This document shows, one piece after another, positions 36,722 through 46,545 of a DNA stretch of 64,000 nt. Every line of letters begins with the position of its first letter. The first letter of the stretch is position 1. A program made the translations under genes and the position numbers. Below the pieces are notes generated by a model. That model saw only the letters and a program-made list of their open reading frames with translations. It was not told where the DNA came from and did no database searches. The DNA comes from Skermania sp. ID1734 (GTDB taxonomy: Bacteria > Actinomycetota > Actinomycetes > Mycobacteriales > Mycobacteriaceae), in contig NZ_VLIY01000001.1 of the NCBI RefSeq assembly GCF_007489285.1, positions 124,001-188,000 of the forward strand, in the 5' to 3' direction.

Positions 36722-37456
36722 TCAGATCCGGCTGACGCTCCCCAGCGTGCGCACATCACCGTCAACGGCGAACCACAGGTCCACGGCGTCGTCGCGCCGC
36801 CGCTTGTGGATGTGCACCGGTTCGCCGTAGGTGATCGGTTTGACGTACTCGATCACGGCTCGGTGCGGGGCCGTCAGGAGGTCGCGCTCGTCGGCCAATG
36901 CCTCGATGACGCCATGCCAGTACGCGGTGTTGTTGACGTGATTGAAGTGGTCGATGTCAGTGCGCCGCAACGGGAACGGCACCCCCGGCGCGTCCGACAA
37001 GGCGTCCGTGAGCCACGGCTTCCAGCGCAGCCGGAGATCGTCGGTGGTACTGGCCATCGTCGCGAAGAACTCGTCGGAAAGCCGGGCCGGACCCATCGTT
37101 TCCTTGCTCATGTTGATCCAGAAGCCCTCGGTCTCGACCAACCCGCCCTTGTCACCGTCGAGCCGCACGCGCATCGAGCACCAGCGCGAGGAAACACCGG
37201 AACACCAGCGGCGCAAGCGAATCCGGTCGGGCCACTCGATCGGGCGCAGGACGTCGATGACCGAACGCCGCACGATCCAGTGCGGGTGTGAGTCCATCAT
37301 TCCGGTGTGGTCGAGGTGGCGTACGCCGGCCTCCTGCACGTACCGGGCGATGCCGTCGAGGCCTAGCTGGTACTGGTCGTCCATGTCGGTGGTCGCCAGC
37401 GGCCACGACGTGTCGAAGATGTGTCCGGATTCGGGCACCGGCGCAAGCGTGCTCAC
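36722..37456 (-). CDS. acyl-ACP thioesterase-like double-hotdog protein
   Basis: A 244-residue protein with two hotdog domains. The first (about 12-125) holds SWPLATTDMDDQYQLGLDGI and IRLRRWCSGVSSRWCSMR, and the second (about 150-240) holds RRTDIDHFNHVNNTAYWHG, the site typical of thioesterases. It belongs to the acyl-ACP/acyl-CoA thioesterase family (PF01643-like). It hydrolyses fatty acyl thioesters; chain length is unknown. GTG at 37456 overlaps the dapC stop (GTGA), so it is translated together with dapC. Confidence 0.85.
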   Translation of the reverse strand: MSTLAPVPESGHIFDTSWPLATTDMDDQYQLGLDGIARYVQEAGVRHLDHTGMMDSHPHWIVRRSVIDVLRPIEWPDRIRLRRWCSGVSSRWCSMRVRLDGDKGGLVETEGFWINMSKETMGPARLSDEFFATMASTTDDLRLRWKPWLTDALSDAPGVPFPLRRTDIDHFNHVNNTAYWHGVIEALADERDLLTAPHRAVIEYVKPITYGEPVHIHKRRRDDAVDLWFAVDGDVRTLGSVSRI

Positions 37457-38580
37457 GACGCACCCAAACGCTGTGCGGCCGCAGCGATTCGCTCGTCCGG
37501 GGCGGTGAGCGCGACGCGGACATGCTGGCCGCCGCGTGGGCCGTAAAAGTCTCCCGGAGCCACCAGGATGCCGTGCTCGGCGAGCCAGTCGACGGTGTCC
37601 CGGCACGGCTCTCCGCGGCTGGCCCACACGTAGAGTCCGGCCTCGGAGTGGTCGACGGTGAAACCAGCACCGCGCAGCGCCGCCAGCAGAGTTACCCGCC
37701 GGCTGCGGTAACGCTCGCGCTGCTCGCGCTCGTGCTCGTCGTCGCGCAGCGCCGCCGTCATCGCCGCCTGGACCGGCAGCGGCAGCATCATGCCCGCATG
37801 CTTGCGAACCTCGAGCAACTCGGCCACCAACTCGGGATCACCGGTCACAAACCCGGCCCGGTAACTGGCCAGATTCGACGATTTCGACAACGAATGCACC
37901 GCAAGCAATCCCGTGTGATCGCCCTCGGCCACCCGGGGATCGAGGATCGAGGAGGCTTCCGCATCCCAGGTCAATCCCAGGTAGCACTCGTCGGAGACCA
38001 CCACTGCGCCTCGCTCGCGAGCAAACGCGACGACCTTACGCAGATGGTCGACGCCGAGCACCCGCCCGGTCGGATTCGACGGCGAGTTGACGTAGATCAG
38101 CGCCGGCGACTGCGGGCCGAGCTGGGTCAGCCCGTCGGCCCGAACCACCCGTCCGCCGGCCAGCAGGGCGCCGACCTCATACGTCGGGTAAGCCAGTTCG
38201 GGAATGACCACCAGATCCGACGAGCCCAGACCCAGCAAACGCGGCAGCCACGCGATCATCTCCTTGGTCCCGATCGCAGGCAGGACCGCCGCGGGGTCGA
38301 TACCGGCGACGCCGTAGCGACGTTCGAGCGCCTTGACCGCCGCCTCACGCAGCTCGACGGTGCCATGCGTGGTCGGGTAACCCGAGAGCTCCGACACCGA
38401 GGCCAGGGCGTCGCGGATTACCGTTGCCACCGGATCGACCGGCGTCCCGACGGAGAGATCGACGATCCCGCCCGGATGCTGCGCTGCGCGCGCTTTGGCG
38501 GCTCCGATTGTGTCCCAAGGAAAATCGGGCAGCCTGGTGGAGACCCGGCTCAACGGCAAGTCGGAACCCTCATTCCTCAC
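37453..38580 (-). CDS. dapC: succinyldiaminopimelate aminotransferase DapC
   Basis: A 375-residue fold-type I PLP enzyme. IYVNSPSNPTGRVLG, VVSDECYLGLTWD and the Schiff-base lysine in AVHSLSKSSNLASYRAGFV are visible. It matches the actinobacterial DapC group (TIGR03539; Rv1178 in M. tuberculosis), which makes N-succinyl-LL-diaminopimelate. With dapD and dapE in this window it covers three successive steps of the succinylase branch. The start GTG (38580) is next to an RBS-poor region; a later TTG is an alternative. fdxC lies 18 bases upstream. Confidence 0.9.
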   Translation of the reverse strand: MRNEGSDLPLSRVSTRLPDFPWDTIGAAKARAAQHPGGIVDLSVGTPVDPVATVIRDALASVSELSGYPTTHGTVELREAAVKALERRYGVAGIDPAAVLPAIGTKEMIAWLPRLLGLGSSDLVVIPELAYPTYEVGALLAGGRVVRADGLTQLGPQSPALIYVNSPSNPTGRVLGVDHLRKVVAFARERGAVVVSDECYLGLTWDAEASSILDPRVAEGDHTGLLAVHSLSKSSNLASYRAGFVTGDPELVAELLEVRKHAGMMLPLPVQAAMTAALRDDEHEREQRERYRSRRVTLLAALRGAGFTVDHSEAGLYVWASRGEPCRDTVDWLAEHGILVAPGDFYGPRGGQHVRVALTAPDERIAAAAQRLGAS

Positions 38581-38598
38581 ACGGTGCCATCTGGGGGA

Positions 38599-38922
38599 TC
38601 ATTCTTCACCCATGGGCGGCAGGGCCTTGATGAACGGCGGGTCGTAGTCGACCTTACCGAGCTTCGCGGCGCCGCCGGGCGAACCGAGGTCGTCGAAGAA
38701 GTCGACGTTGGCGCTGACGTAACCAATCCACTGATCCGGGGTGTCGTCTTCGTAGAAGATCGCCTCCACCGGACACACCGGCTCGCACGCACCGCAGTCA
38801 ACGCACTCGTCGGGGTGGATGTAGAGCATCCTGCCGCCCTCGTAGATGCAGTCGACAGGGCATTCCTCGATGCAGGCCTTGTCCAGCACATCGACGCATG
38901 GTTCGGCAATGATGTAGGTCAC
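38599..38922 (-). CDS. fdxC: 7Fe ferredoxin FdxC
   Basis: A 107-residue ferredoxin. The first cluster motif is C-x7-CIEECPVDC, typical of a [3Fe-4S] site, and the second is CVDCGACEPVCP, a [4Fe-4S] site, with the long C-terminal DTPDQWIGYVSANVDFFDDL extension of the mycobacterial type. GTG at 38922 gives VTYIIAEPCVDVLDKACIEE and the exact length of M. tuberculosis FdxC; GGGAGAG lies upstream. It delivers electrons to redox enzymes such as cytochromes P450; its partner here is not known. It leads the fdxC-dapC-thioesterase run. Confidence 0.95.
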   Translation of the reverse strand: MTYIIAEPCVDVLDKACIEECPVDCIYEGGRMLYIHPDECVDCGACEPVCPVEAIFYEDDTPDQWIGYVSANVDFFDDLGSPGGAAKLGKVDYDPPFIKALPPMGEE

Positions 38923-39038
38923 CGCAGCTCTCCCTCTTTCCGCGCCCATGGCACTGCCGTGCCGGGTCGCACATCTCGCGTCACACTCGAGGCAACATTA
39001 TCCCGGAACGGCTCCCCCGTTTCTCGGGCAGCCTCCGG

Positions 39039-39782
39039 CTAGACGAGTTCCATGTCGGCGAGCCAGGCTTCGCCGGCCTTGGCGGCGCGCGATAGTGCGC
39101 CGTACTCACCGAAGTACCCGCCGATCACGCCCACCCCCGGCAGCATCCCGATGAGCTGGAAGAACCGGTTGGGGTGTTGGCGTTTGTCGAGTTCGTCGTT
39201 GATGCCTCGGATGATCTTGGCGGTTCGCCACAGCCCCTTGACCATGGCGAATGGAGTCCAGGACGCGCTACCGCCGGTCGGCGCCTGCGGATCGTCAGGC
39301 AGGTGCGAAATGCCGCCCGGTGAGAGGTGTCGGCCGCACAAGATGTAACCGAGCAGTTGCACCTGCCGGTCCTGGTCGTCTACACCGCGCTCTCGCGCCA
39401 CCGCGCACAGCACGATCGCCTGATTGGCGAAGCCGAGCACGTTCTGAATCGGTAGCCGACTCGCCAGCACGCCGAACACGCCGGGCGCGGCGACGAGCAC
39501 TGTATTCAGTGCCCCGGCGCGGCGGACCCACCACCGCGCGCGCTGGTCGACGTTGAGTTCCGCCCAGCCCTTGGTGCCGGGAAAGTCGAGGACGTTGAGG
39601 ACCCAGGCGACGCCGTCCAGGCCCCGATCGACGACGGAAGTCGGCGGACGCGCCACCTTGGTGCGTGCTTTCAGCCCGAGCGGATCGGCCAGTTCAACCA
39701 CGTCGAGCACCGGGTCGACCACCCACACGACTCGGCCGAGAACAGTTGCGACGTGCTGGTCGGTTATCGAGGAGGTGGTCAT
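39039..39782 (-). CDS. hypothetical protein, EcsC-like composition
   Basis: A 247-residue protein not recognised with confidence. Hydrophobic stretches lie at about 95-115 ([18 protein letters not shown]), 118-135 and 215-232 ([20 protein letters not shown]). The Gly-rich last stretch recalls the GxxPGxGxxGG segment of EcsC-type membrane-associated proteins, but the rest is unlike them. Start ATG at 39782 overlaps the fbiC stop (ATGA), so it is co-translated with FbiC. A link to F420 metabolism is thus possible but unproved. Confidence 0.75.
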   Translation of the reverse strand: MTTSSITDQHVATVLGRVVWVVDPVLDVVELADPLGLKARTKVARPPTSVVDRGLDGVAWVLNVLDFPGTKGWAELNVDQRARWWVRRAGALNTVLVAAPGVFGVLASRLPIQNVLGFANQAIVLCAVARERGVDDQDRQVQLLGYILCGRHLSPGGISHLPDDPQAPTGGSASWTPFAMVKGLWRTAKIIRGINDELDKRQHPNRFFQLIGMLPGVGVIGGYFGEYGALSRAAKAGEAWLADMELV

Positions 39783-42352
39783 GCGGCGGTGAATCCTTTC
39801 CGACGGCCGTAGACGGTGGTGCGTTCGCGCGCGGGCCGGCCTATATCTTCGGCGATGGCACGCAGTTCCGCGACCGACTTCGCCGAACCGTGCTGGGAAC
39901 CGGCCATCCGGGAAATGGTCTCCTCCATCAACGTTCCGCCGAGGTCGTTGGCGCCGCCGCGAAGCATCGTCTGCGTGCCGAGGACCCCGAGTTTGACCCA
40001 GCTGGTCTGAATGTTGTCGATGCGGCCGTGCAGCATGATGCGGGCCAGGGCATGCACCGCCCGGTTGTCACGGTTGCTCGGGCCCGGGCGGGCGGCGCCG
40101 GCCAGGTACAGGGGTGCACTCTGGTGCACGAACGGCAGCGGAACGAATTCGGTGAAACCGCCGGTTTCGTCCTGGATCCCGCACAGCACCCGCAAGTGCC
40201 CGACCCAGTGCTTCGGGTTGTCCACGTGCCCGTACATCATCGTCGAACTCGACCGCAGCCCCACCTGATGGGCGGTGGTGACCACATCGATCCAGGTTGC
40301 CGTGGGCAACTTGCCCTTGGTGAGCACCCAACGCACCTCGTCGTCGAGGATTTCCGCCGCGGTACCCGGGATCGTGTCCAACCCGGCCGCCCGCAGCTCC
40401 ACCAGCCAGTCCCGAACGCTCTGGCCACCGCGGGAGGCGCCGTTGACGATCTCCATGGGACTGAAGGCGTGCACATGCATCGACGGCACCCGCTGCTTGA
40501 CCGCGCGGACCAGATCCGCATAGCCCGTCACTGGCAGGTCTGGGTCGATGCCGCCCTGCATGCAGACCTCGGTGGCGCCAGCCACATGCGCTTCCCAAGC
40601 CCGGTCGGCCACCTCGTGGGTGGACAGCGTGTAGGCATCCGCATCGCCCTTGCGCTGCGCGAACGCGCAGAACCGGCAGCCCGTATAGCAAATGTTGGTG
40701 AAGTTGATGTTGCGGTTGACCACGTACGTGACGTCGTCGCCCACCGCTTGCCGGCGCAGGTCATCGGCCAGCGCCGCCACCGCGTCGAGTTCGGCGCCGT
40801 CGGCGGTTGCCAGGGCGAGGTACTCGGCGTCGGTACATCCGGCTGGGTCGCGCTCGGCCGCACGTAGGGCCGAAACCACATCCGTGTCCAGCCGTTGCGG
40901 CGCAGCCAGACTCAGCACCTGCTCACGCACCGTGTCCCAATCGCCGAACGCATTGCCGATGTCGCTGCGTGTGCGGGTGTTTCGGCCCTCATCGTCGATC
41001 GACCGGTGTAAATCCGTACGTCCGGCCGACTCCCAGGACTCATCTGGCTCTTGCCAGGGCAGGCCGGTCGGGATCGCCCCCGCGCGGGCCAGTCCGGACG
41101 CCGGATCTGCCAGCGCACGAACGTGATTGGTTACCCGGGGATCGATCCACGGCGAGCCGGCAAGCACGTACCGCGGATGCGCCGTGAGCCGCTCGGTGAG
41201 CTGAAAACCAGCGGATCCGGTCAGCGAGGTTAGGGTGTCGAGATTCGGCCAGGGCCGTTCCGGGTTCACATGGTCCGGTGTGAGCGGCGAGACCCCACCC
41301 CAGTCGTCGATGCCCGCATTTATGAGCTGCTGACATTCCGTCAGCGACACCAGGTTTGGCGGTGCTTGAATCCGCATGTCCGGTCCCAGTACCAGTCGCG
41401 TCACCGCGATGGTGGCCGCGAACTCTTCGAGTCCGGCGTCGGGTACGTCGCGCATGGCAGTGTCGGGCTTGGCCAGGAAGTTCTGCACGATCACTTCCTG
41501 GATGTGGCCGAACGCCTTGTGCGACTTACGGATTGCAAAGATGGAGTCGGCGCGCTCAACCAACGTTTCACCGATGCCCACGAGGATGCCCGTCGTGAAG
41601 GGCACACTCAATCGGCCCGCGTCGGTCAGCGTGCGCAACCGCACGGCCGGGTCTTTGTCCGGCGAGCCGTGATGGCAGCCACCCTTGTCGGTGAAAAGGC
41701 GGGTGGCCGTGGTCTCCAGCATCATGCCCATCGAGGGCGCGACCGGCTTGAGCCGCGATAGTTCTTCCCAACTCAGCACACCTGGATTCAGATGGGGCAA
41801 CAGCCCTGCTTCCTCGAGCACCCGAATCGCCATGGCACGTAGGTAGGCCAGCGTCGAGTCGTATCCGCGCTCGTCGAGCCATTGACGGGCCTCGGGCCAG
41901 CGCGCCTCCGGTCGATCGCCGAGGGTGAACAGCGCCTCCTTGCACCCGAGTTCGGCTCCGCGGCGGGCGATCTCGAGCACTTCGTCGGGTTCGAGGTACA
42001 TGCCCTCTCCGGCGGCGCGGAGCTTGGGTGGCACGGTGACGAACGTGCAGTAGTGGCACTTGTCCCGGCACAGCCGGGTCAGCGGGATAAATACCTTGCG
42101 CGAATAGGTGATTAGGCCCGATTGTCCCGCAGCGGCGAGCCCGGCGTCACGCACCCGGGCGGCCGACGCGCACAGGTCCACGAGGTGTTCGCCGCGGGCA
42201 TGCAGCAATACCGTCGCCTCGTCCACGTTGAGCGTCGCGCCGTCCCGAGCGCGGCGCAACGCCCGCCGCATCGCCGATTCCCCCGGAACCCGGTCGAGGC
42301 CGGGCCGAGGCGGGACGCTCGGGGTTGGCAATTCAGTCACGGCTCCGATCAT
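39779..42352 (-). CDS. fbiC: FO synthase, fused CofG-CofH
   Basis: An ~857-residue fusion of two radical-SAM domains. The N-terminal half (CofG-like, about 70-400) has CRDKCHYC and the C-terminal half (CofH-like, about 530-850) has CYTGCRFC, each the CxxxCxxC cluster motif. It makes the deazaflavin FO of coenzyme F420 from a tyrosine and a ribityl-aminouracil. Start could be ATG 42352 or GTG 42340; both keep the domain whole and the length near the 856 of M. tuberculosis FbiC. It is divergent from the WS/DGAT gene. Confidence 0.96.
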   Translation of the reverse strand: MIGAVTELPTPSVPPRPGLDRVPGESAMRRALRRARDGATLNVDEATVLLHARGEHLVDLCASAARVRDAGLAAAGQSGLITYSRKVFIPLTRLCRDKCHYCTFVTVPPKLRAAGEGMYLEPDEVLEIARRGAELGCKEALFTLGDRPEARWPEARQWLDERGYDSTLAYLRAMAIRVLEEAGLLPHLNPGVLSWEELSRLKPVAPSMGMMLETTATRLFTDKGGCHHGSPDKDPAVRLRTLTDAGRLSVPFTTGILVGIGETLVERADSIFAIRKSHKAFGHIQEVIVQNFLAKPDTAMRDVPDAGLEEFAATIAVTRLVLGPDMRIQAPPNLVSLTECQQLINAGIDDWGGVSPLTPDHVNPERPWPNLDTLTSLTGSAGFQLTERLTAHPRYVLAGSPWIDPRVTNHVRALADPASGLARAGAIPTGLPWQEPDESWESAGRTDLHRSIDDEGRNTRTRSDIGNAFGDWDTVREQVLSLAAPQRLDTDVVSALRAAERDPAGCTDAEYLALATADGAELDAVAALADDLRRQAVGDDVTYVVNRNINFTNICYTGCRFCAFAQRKGDADAYTLSTHEVADRAWEAHVAGATEVCMQGGIDPDLPVTGYADLVRAVKQRVPSMHVHAFSPMEIVNGASRGGQSVRDWLVELRAAGLDTIPGTAAEILDDEVRWVLTKGKLPTATWIDVVTTAHQVGLRSSSTMMYGHVDNPKHWVGHLRVLCGIQDETGGFTEFVPLPFVHQSAPLYLAGAARPGPSNRDNRAVHALARIMLHGRIDNIQTSWVKLGVLGTQTMLRGGANDLGGTLMEETISRMAGSQHGSAKSVAELRAIAEDIGRPARERTTVYGRRKGFTAA

Positions 42353-42487
42353 GCGCCACCGGTCCGACAACCTGCCACCCGGCGGCCCCTTAGCGGCGGC
42401 CACGACCGTGCGAATCGGGCCAAAACCAGCCCGCGACGTGCAAAGATACGGTTCAAGATCGCCGTTGGGAATTCGGGAGTCCGCCGC

Positions 42488-43899
42488 ATGAGCGACAAGC
42501 TGTCACCGCTGGACCGCGCGTCGCTGAACGCCGAGTCCGGACCCGTCAACATGACCATCGGCAGCCTGATTTTCGTCGAGCCAGGCCCGGGCGTCACCTA
42601 TGACGCGATCTGCCAGCGCCTGCAGGATCGAATTCATCTGGTGCCCCGCTGCCGACAGCGCCTCGACGAGAGCCGGACCGGGCTGTCCAATGCGGTGTGG
42701 GTGGACGACGACAATTTCGAAGTCGAATGGCATGTGCGGCTGGCAACGCTGCCCTCGCCCGGCGGCCGCGCCCAACTGATGCGCCAGGTGGGCAACGAAA
42801 TGTCGCGCAAACTCGATCGCAGTCGGCCGCTGTGGGAAATCCACGTGATCGACGGCCTCGACGATGGCCGAATCGCGCTGCTCATCAAGATGCATCACGC
42901 GCTGGTAGACGGCGCATCGGCGCTGGGTATCGGCATGGCCGTCCTCGACATCGAACCGGAAGCGGATCCGGTCGAACCGCCGCCGGACACCGAAGAGGAA
43001 CGTCCCGGACTGCTGCTTCGCCAGGTCCGCCGATTCGCCATCAAGCCGCTGACCAAGGCTCAAGACCTGGTGGTGGACACCACCTCGAAGGTGCTCGAAA
43101 CCTCCCCGGCGACGGCCGCTGCAGACCTCCGCGAGGCCGCCGACGTGCTGCGCGATCTGCTGCGCGACCGCCCGCCGGCGGTGGCGACGCCGTTCAACAA
43201 GACCATCTCGGCCAACCGCGCCTACGACTGCACGAGCACGCCGTTGGACACCATCAGGGAAATCAGCGCGGCAACGTCTCGCACGGTCAACGATGTGCTG
43301 CTGGGAGTGGTCACCGGCGCGCTGGTGAACTACCTCCGTGCCGCCGGTGTGGAACCGACCGACCTCGAACGGGAACCGACCACGCTGGTGCCGGTGAGCA
43401 TCCGCCGCGAAGGCGAGACGGGCGGCAACCGGATCTCGGTGGTGGTCGTGGAACTGCCGGTGCGCGAGCCGGATCCGGCCCGCCGGGTGGAAATCGTCGG
43501 TAGTCGCATGGACGAACTCAAGAGCGCCGCGGTGTGATGGCCGGTGCGCTGTTCGTCGTCGTCGGCGGTCTCGCGCCCCCGCTGCTCTCCCCCGCGTTGA
43601 CCACGCTGCTGAGCACGGGCATCGACTTTCCGTCACACAACCTTGTGGTGTCGAACATTCCCGGTCCCACCGCCCCGTTGTACCTCAACGGGTCCCGGGT
43701 GTTGGAGATGTATCCGATTGTGCCGCTGAACCCTTCGGACCAGGGTTTTAATGTCGGCGCCTTTTCCTATGACGGCATCGTGTATTTCGGCTTCGATGCC
43801 GACCGGGAGCTCGACCCGCCGGTCGAGGAGGTCCGCGGCGCGTTCGACGCCGCGCTGAGTGAACTAGCCAGTGCGGTCGGCGTTCTCATGGTGCACTGA
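42488..43899 (+). pseudogene. wax-ester synthase/diacylglycerol acyltransferase, frameshifted
   Basis: The first frame (42488-43537, 349 residues) starts [18 protein letters not shown] and holds the catalytic HHxxxDG as HHALVDG at 136-142, then ends at a TGA in GCGGTGTGATGG. The rest of the enzyme (AGALFVVVGGLAPPLL to PGPTAPLYLNGS and the VGVLMVH end) continues at once in another frame, 43537-43899. An extra GT/TG dinucleotide in GTGTG at 43532-43536 explains the break; without it the protein is ~468 residues, the usual WS/DGAT length. It would make triacylglycerol or wax esters. It could be a recent mutation, a sequencing error, or two polypeptides joined by stop-start coupling (TGATG). Confidence 0.85.
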
Positions 43900-44575
43900 C
43901 GTCGCCGCCCCCTGCCTGTGCGTGCACAGCTGAACGGTTCCGCAGCGCATCGCGCACCGCCGGGTCGGGCGGCGAGGAAACGGTGACCCGCTTGCCAACC
44001 ACCATGTCCAACACGGCTTTCGGGCGTGCGAGCAGCACCTCCCGAGCCAGGTTCTTCTGCAGTATCCTTCGCCGGCAGTCGCATTCGGCAATGACGCCGC
44101 TCACGTCCAAGCCGGCGTGCGTGCACAGCGCCACCACCCGGGGCAGGTGGAAGGCCTGGGAAACGACGAGCGCGCGCCGCACGCCGTAGGTGCGCGACGC
44201 ACGCAACCCGGTGTCGAGCGTGCGCAGTCCTAGCCCGTCGCCGACTATCTGGGCGCGCGGCACGCCTTTGTTAACCAAATAGGTTGTCATCGCGGCAATC
44301 TCGTCGCCGGACTCGCCGTTGCGGTCGCCGGAGGCCAGCACCACATCGGCCTTGCCGGAGCGCACCAGGTCCGCGGTGGCAGCCAGCCGCCCGGTGAGAA
44401 ACGACCCCGGGCCCCCTTGCTTGACCTGGGCGCCGAAGACAATGACGACCGGCACCGGGTCGACGTCATCGACGCTGAAGATCCGCCCGGCGGAGAGTTT
44501 GCGCAACCACATCGTGGACGCGGTGATGAAGGCGGCCAGGCCGATTACCGCCAGTCCGGCGAGAGACTTGACCAC
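43886..44575 (-). CDS. SanA/YdcF-like DUF218 membrane protein
   Basis: A 229-residue protein. One N-terminal membrane anchor (about 5-25, GLAVIGLAAFITASTMWLR) precedes a DUF218 domain: VVIVFGAQVKQGGPGSFLTG, then DVVLASGDRNGESGDEIAAM, RTLDTGLRASRTYGVRRALV and VSQAFHLPRVVALC. SanA-like proteins affect envelope permeability and vancomycin sensitivity in enterobacteria. The biochemistry is not known. It lies three bases after the acyl-CoA dehydrogenase on the same strand, and overlaps the end of the broken WS/DGAT gene on the other. Confidence 0.87.
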   Translation of the reverse strand: MVKSLAGLAVIGLAAFITASTMWLRKLSAGRIFSVDDVDPVPVVIVFGAQVKQGGPGSFLTGRLAATADLVRSGKADVVLASGDRNGESGDEIAAMTTYLVNKGVPRAQIVGDGLGLRTLDTGLRASRTYGVRRALVVSQAFHLPRVVALCTHAGLDVSGVIAECDCRRRILQKNLAREVLLARPKAVLDMVVGKRVTVSSPPDPAVRDALRNRSAVHAQAGGGDVSAP

Positions 44576-44578
44576 CGT

Positions 44579-46357
44579 TCAGAACCACTCGTCCCGCATG
44601 GTGAGGGTGGTGCGGTCCAAGCTGGCCAGCAGTTCCAGCGTGGGTGCCGTCTTGGGTAGCTCATAGGCGAAAAAGTACCGGGCGGCTTGGCGTTTGCCGT
44701 CGTAGAAGTCGCCGGAGCGTCCGATGGTCGTGATCGCCTGCTCGAGCCACATCCAAGCAATCACGATATGTCCGAACGTCTCCAGATACACCGAACTGTT
44801 GGCGAGCGCGGCCTCGAGGTCGCCCGCGCCGAACATGTCCGCGGTCACCGACACCAGCCGCTGCCACGTCGCATCCAGTTGTGCAGCAAGGTCCGCGAAT
44901 TCGCTGTCACGTCCCGCTCGCACGGTTTCGGCAATCTTTGCCGCGAGCTCGACCAGGCTTGCCCCACCCTGCTGAACCACTTTGCGGCCCAGCAGGTCCA
45001 GCCCCTGGATGCCGTGCGTGCCCTCGTGGATGGGATTGAGCCGATTGTCGCGGTAGTGCTGTTCGACGTCGTATTCGCGGGTGTAGCCGTAACCTCCGTG
45101 CACCTGAATGGCGAGATTGTTGGCCTCGAGACACCACTGCGACGGCCAGCTCTTTGCGACGGGCGTGAGGATGTCGAGCAGCAGCGTGGTCGAACGCGCT
45201 TCCTCCTCGGACTGCGCCGAGTGCTGAATGTCCAGCAGCCGCGAGCAGTACAGCGCCAACGCCAACGCGCCTTCGACATAGGACTTTTGAGCCAGCAGCA
45301 TGCGTTTGACGTCTGGGTGGCTGATGATCGGCACCTGCGGCGCGGCAGGGTCTTTTGCGGTCGGTGGGCGGCCCTGAGCGCGGGTGCGCGCGTAGTCGAG
45401 CGACTTGAGGTAGCCGGTGTAGCCGAGCGCCGTTGCGCCGAGGCCAACCCCGAGCCGTGCCTCGTTCATCATGTGGAACATGTAGGACAGGCCACGATTG
45501 GCCTCGCCGATCAGGTAGCCGACCGCGCCGGGTGCCCCAGCGGGCGTGTATTTGCCCTCGCCGAAGTTCAACACGGTGTTGGTCGCGCCGCGGTAACCCA
45601 TCTTGTGATTCAGCCCGGCAAGGACCACATCGTTGCGTTCACCGGTGGGCACCACATATTTGGGCACGATGAACAGCGATATACCTTTGGTGCCGGCCGG
45701 ACCGCCCGGGATCTTGGCGAGCACGAGGTGAATGATGTTCTCGCTCAACTCATGATCGCCGCCGGAGATCCACATCTTGTTGCCGAACAACCGATAGGTG
45801 CCATCGGCCTGCGGTTCGGCGCGGGTGGTGATGTCCGCCAGCGAGGACCCGGCCTGCGTCTCCGACAGGCACATGGTGCCGAAGAACCGGCCCTCGAGCA
45901 TCGGGCGAACATAGGTAGCCGCTTGTTCTTCCGAGCCGTGCGCGATGAGCAGGTTCAGGTTGGCCAGCGTGAGGAACGGATAGGCGGAGGTGCCGACGTT
46001 GGCGGCCTGGAACCAGGCGAAGCAGGCGTTGCCGACCGTGGCCGGAAGCTGCGCGCCGCCGAACCGCTCATCGACGGTCATGCCCAGCAGTTCGGCCTTG
46101 GCGAACGCATCGAGCGCCGCGGACACTTCGGGGATGATGGTGACGGTTTCGCCGTCGAACGTCGGCTCATGGGTGTCGTTCAGCTTGTTGTGGGTGGCGA
46201 AATATCGGGTTGCGACCTGCTCGGAGAGGTCGAGCACGCCGTCGAACGTCTCGCGGGAGTGCTCGGCGAATCGCTTGCGCTCTGTCAAAGCCAACACGTC
46301 AAGCCATTCATAGAGCAGGAAGTCCAGGTCCCGGCGAGACAGCAGTGTCGAGCGCAT
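44579..46357 (-). CDS. acyl-CoA dehydrogenase (DmdC-like, with C-terminal extension)
   Basis: A 592-residue flavoenzyme longer than typical medium-chain dehydrogenases. The FAD site is in MCLSETQAGSSLADITTRAE and MWISGGDHELSENI. The catalytic base is likely the Glu of NPIHEGTHGIQGLDLLGRK. About 130 residues follow the core, as in the DmdC/large FadE type (PF12806 C-terminal domain). It oxidises an unspecified acyl-CoA. ATG at 46357 is preceded by a repeat region rather than a clear promoter. Confidence 0.88.
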   Translation of the reverse strand: MRSTLLSRRDLDFLLYEWLDVLALTERKRFAEHSRETFDGVLDLSEQVATRYFATHNKLNDTHEPTFDGETVTIIPEVSAALDAFAKAELLGMTVDERFGGAQLPATVGNACFAWFQAANVGTSAYPFLTLANLNLLIAHGSEEQAATYVRPMLEGRFFGTMCLSETQAGSSLADITTRAEPQADGTYRLFGNKMWISGGDHELSENIIHLVLAKIPGGPAGTKGISLFIVPKYVVPTGERNDVVLAGLNHKMGYRGATNTVLNFGEGKYTPAGAPGAVGYLIGEANRGLSYMFHMMNEARLGVGLGATALGYTGYLKSLDYARTRAQGRPPTAKDPAAPQVPIISHPDVKRMLLAQKSYVEGALALALYCSRLLDIQHSAQSEEEARSTTLLLDILTPVAKSWPSQWCLEANNLAIQVHGGYGYTREYDVEQHYRDNRLNPIHEGTHGIQGLDLLGRKVVQQGGASLVELAAKIAETVRAGRDSEFADLAAQLDATWQRLVSVTADMFGAGDLEAALANSSVYLETFGHIVIAWMWLEQAITTIGRSGDFYDGKRQAARYFFAYELPKTAPTLELLASLDRTTLTMRDEWF

Positions 46358-46400
46358 GCCAGCAACATACGCTCACGCGACCTACACCTCTCAGGCCAAT

Positions 46401-46532
46401 CGTCGGCTCCGGTCGGGCTCCGCTCCTCGCTACGCTGCGATGCTCACCCGACCTACACCTCTGTACCCATCGTCGGCTCCGGTCGCGCTCCGCTCCTCGC
46501 CACGCTGCGATGCTCACCCGACCTACCCCTCT
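46401..46532. repeat. 70-bp-period tandem repeat
   Basis: Two nearly identical 62-bp units, 46401-46462 and 46471-46532, begin CGTCGGCTCCGGTCG and end CCGACCTACMCCTCT. A third partial copy of the unit end lies at about 46368-46392. A 31-bp core of each (46417-46447, 46487-46517) is the reverse complement of the repeat at 25166-25196. It lies in the divergent gap between the acyl-CoA dehydrogenase and the membrane protein, upstream of both. Confidence 0.85.
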
Positions 46533-46545
46533 AGAGTCAAGATCA

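Noticed and set aside
44687-46534. Long open frame (over 600 codons) on the plus strand opposite the acyl-CoA dehydrogenase
   Set aside because: Composition is Arg/His/Gly/Val-rich with no family features; the reverse strand encodes a clear flavoenzyme.
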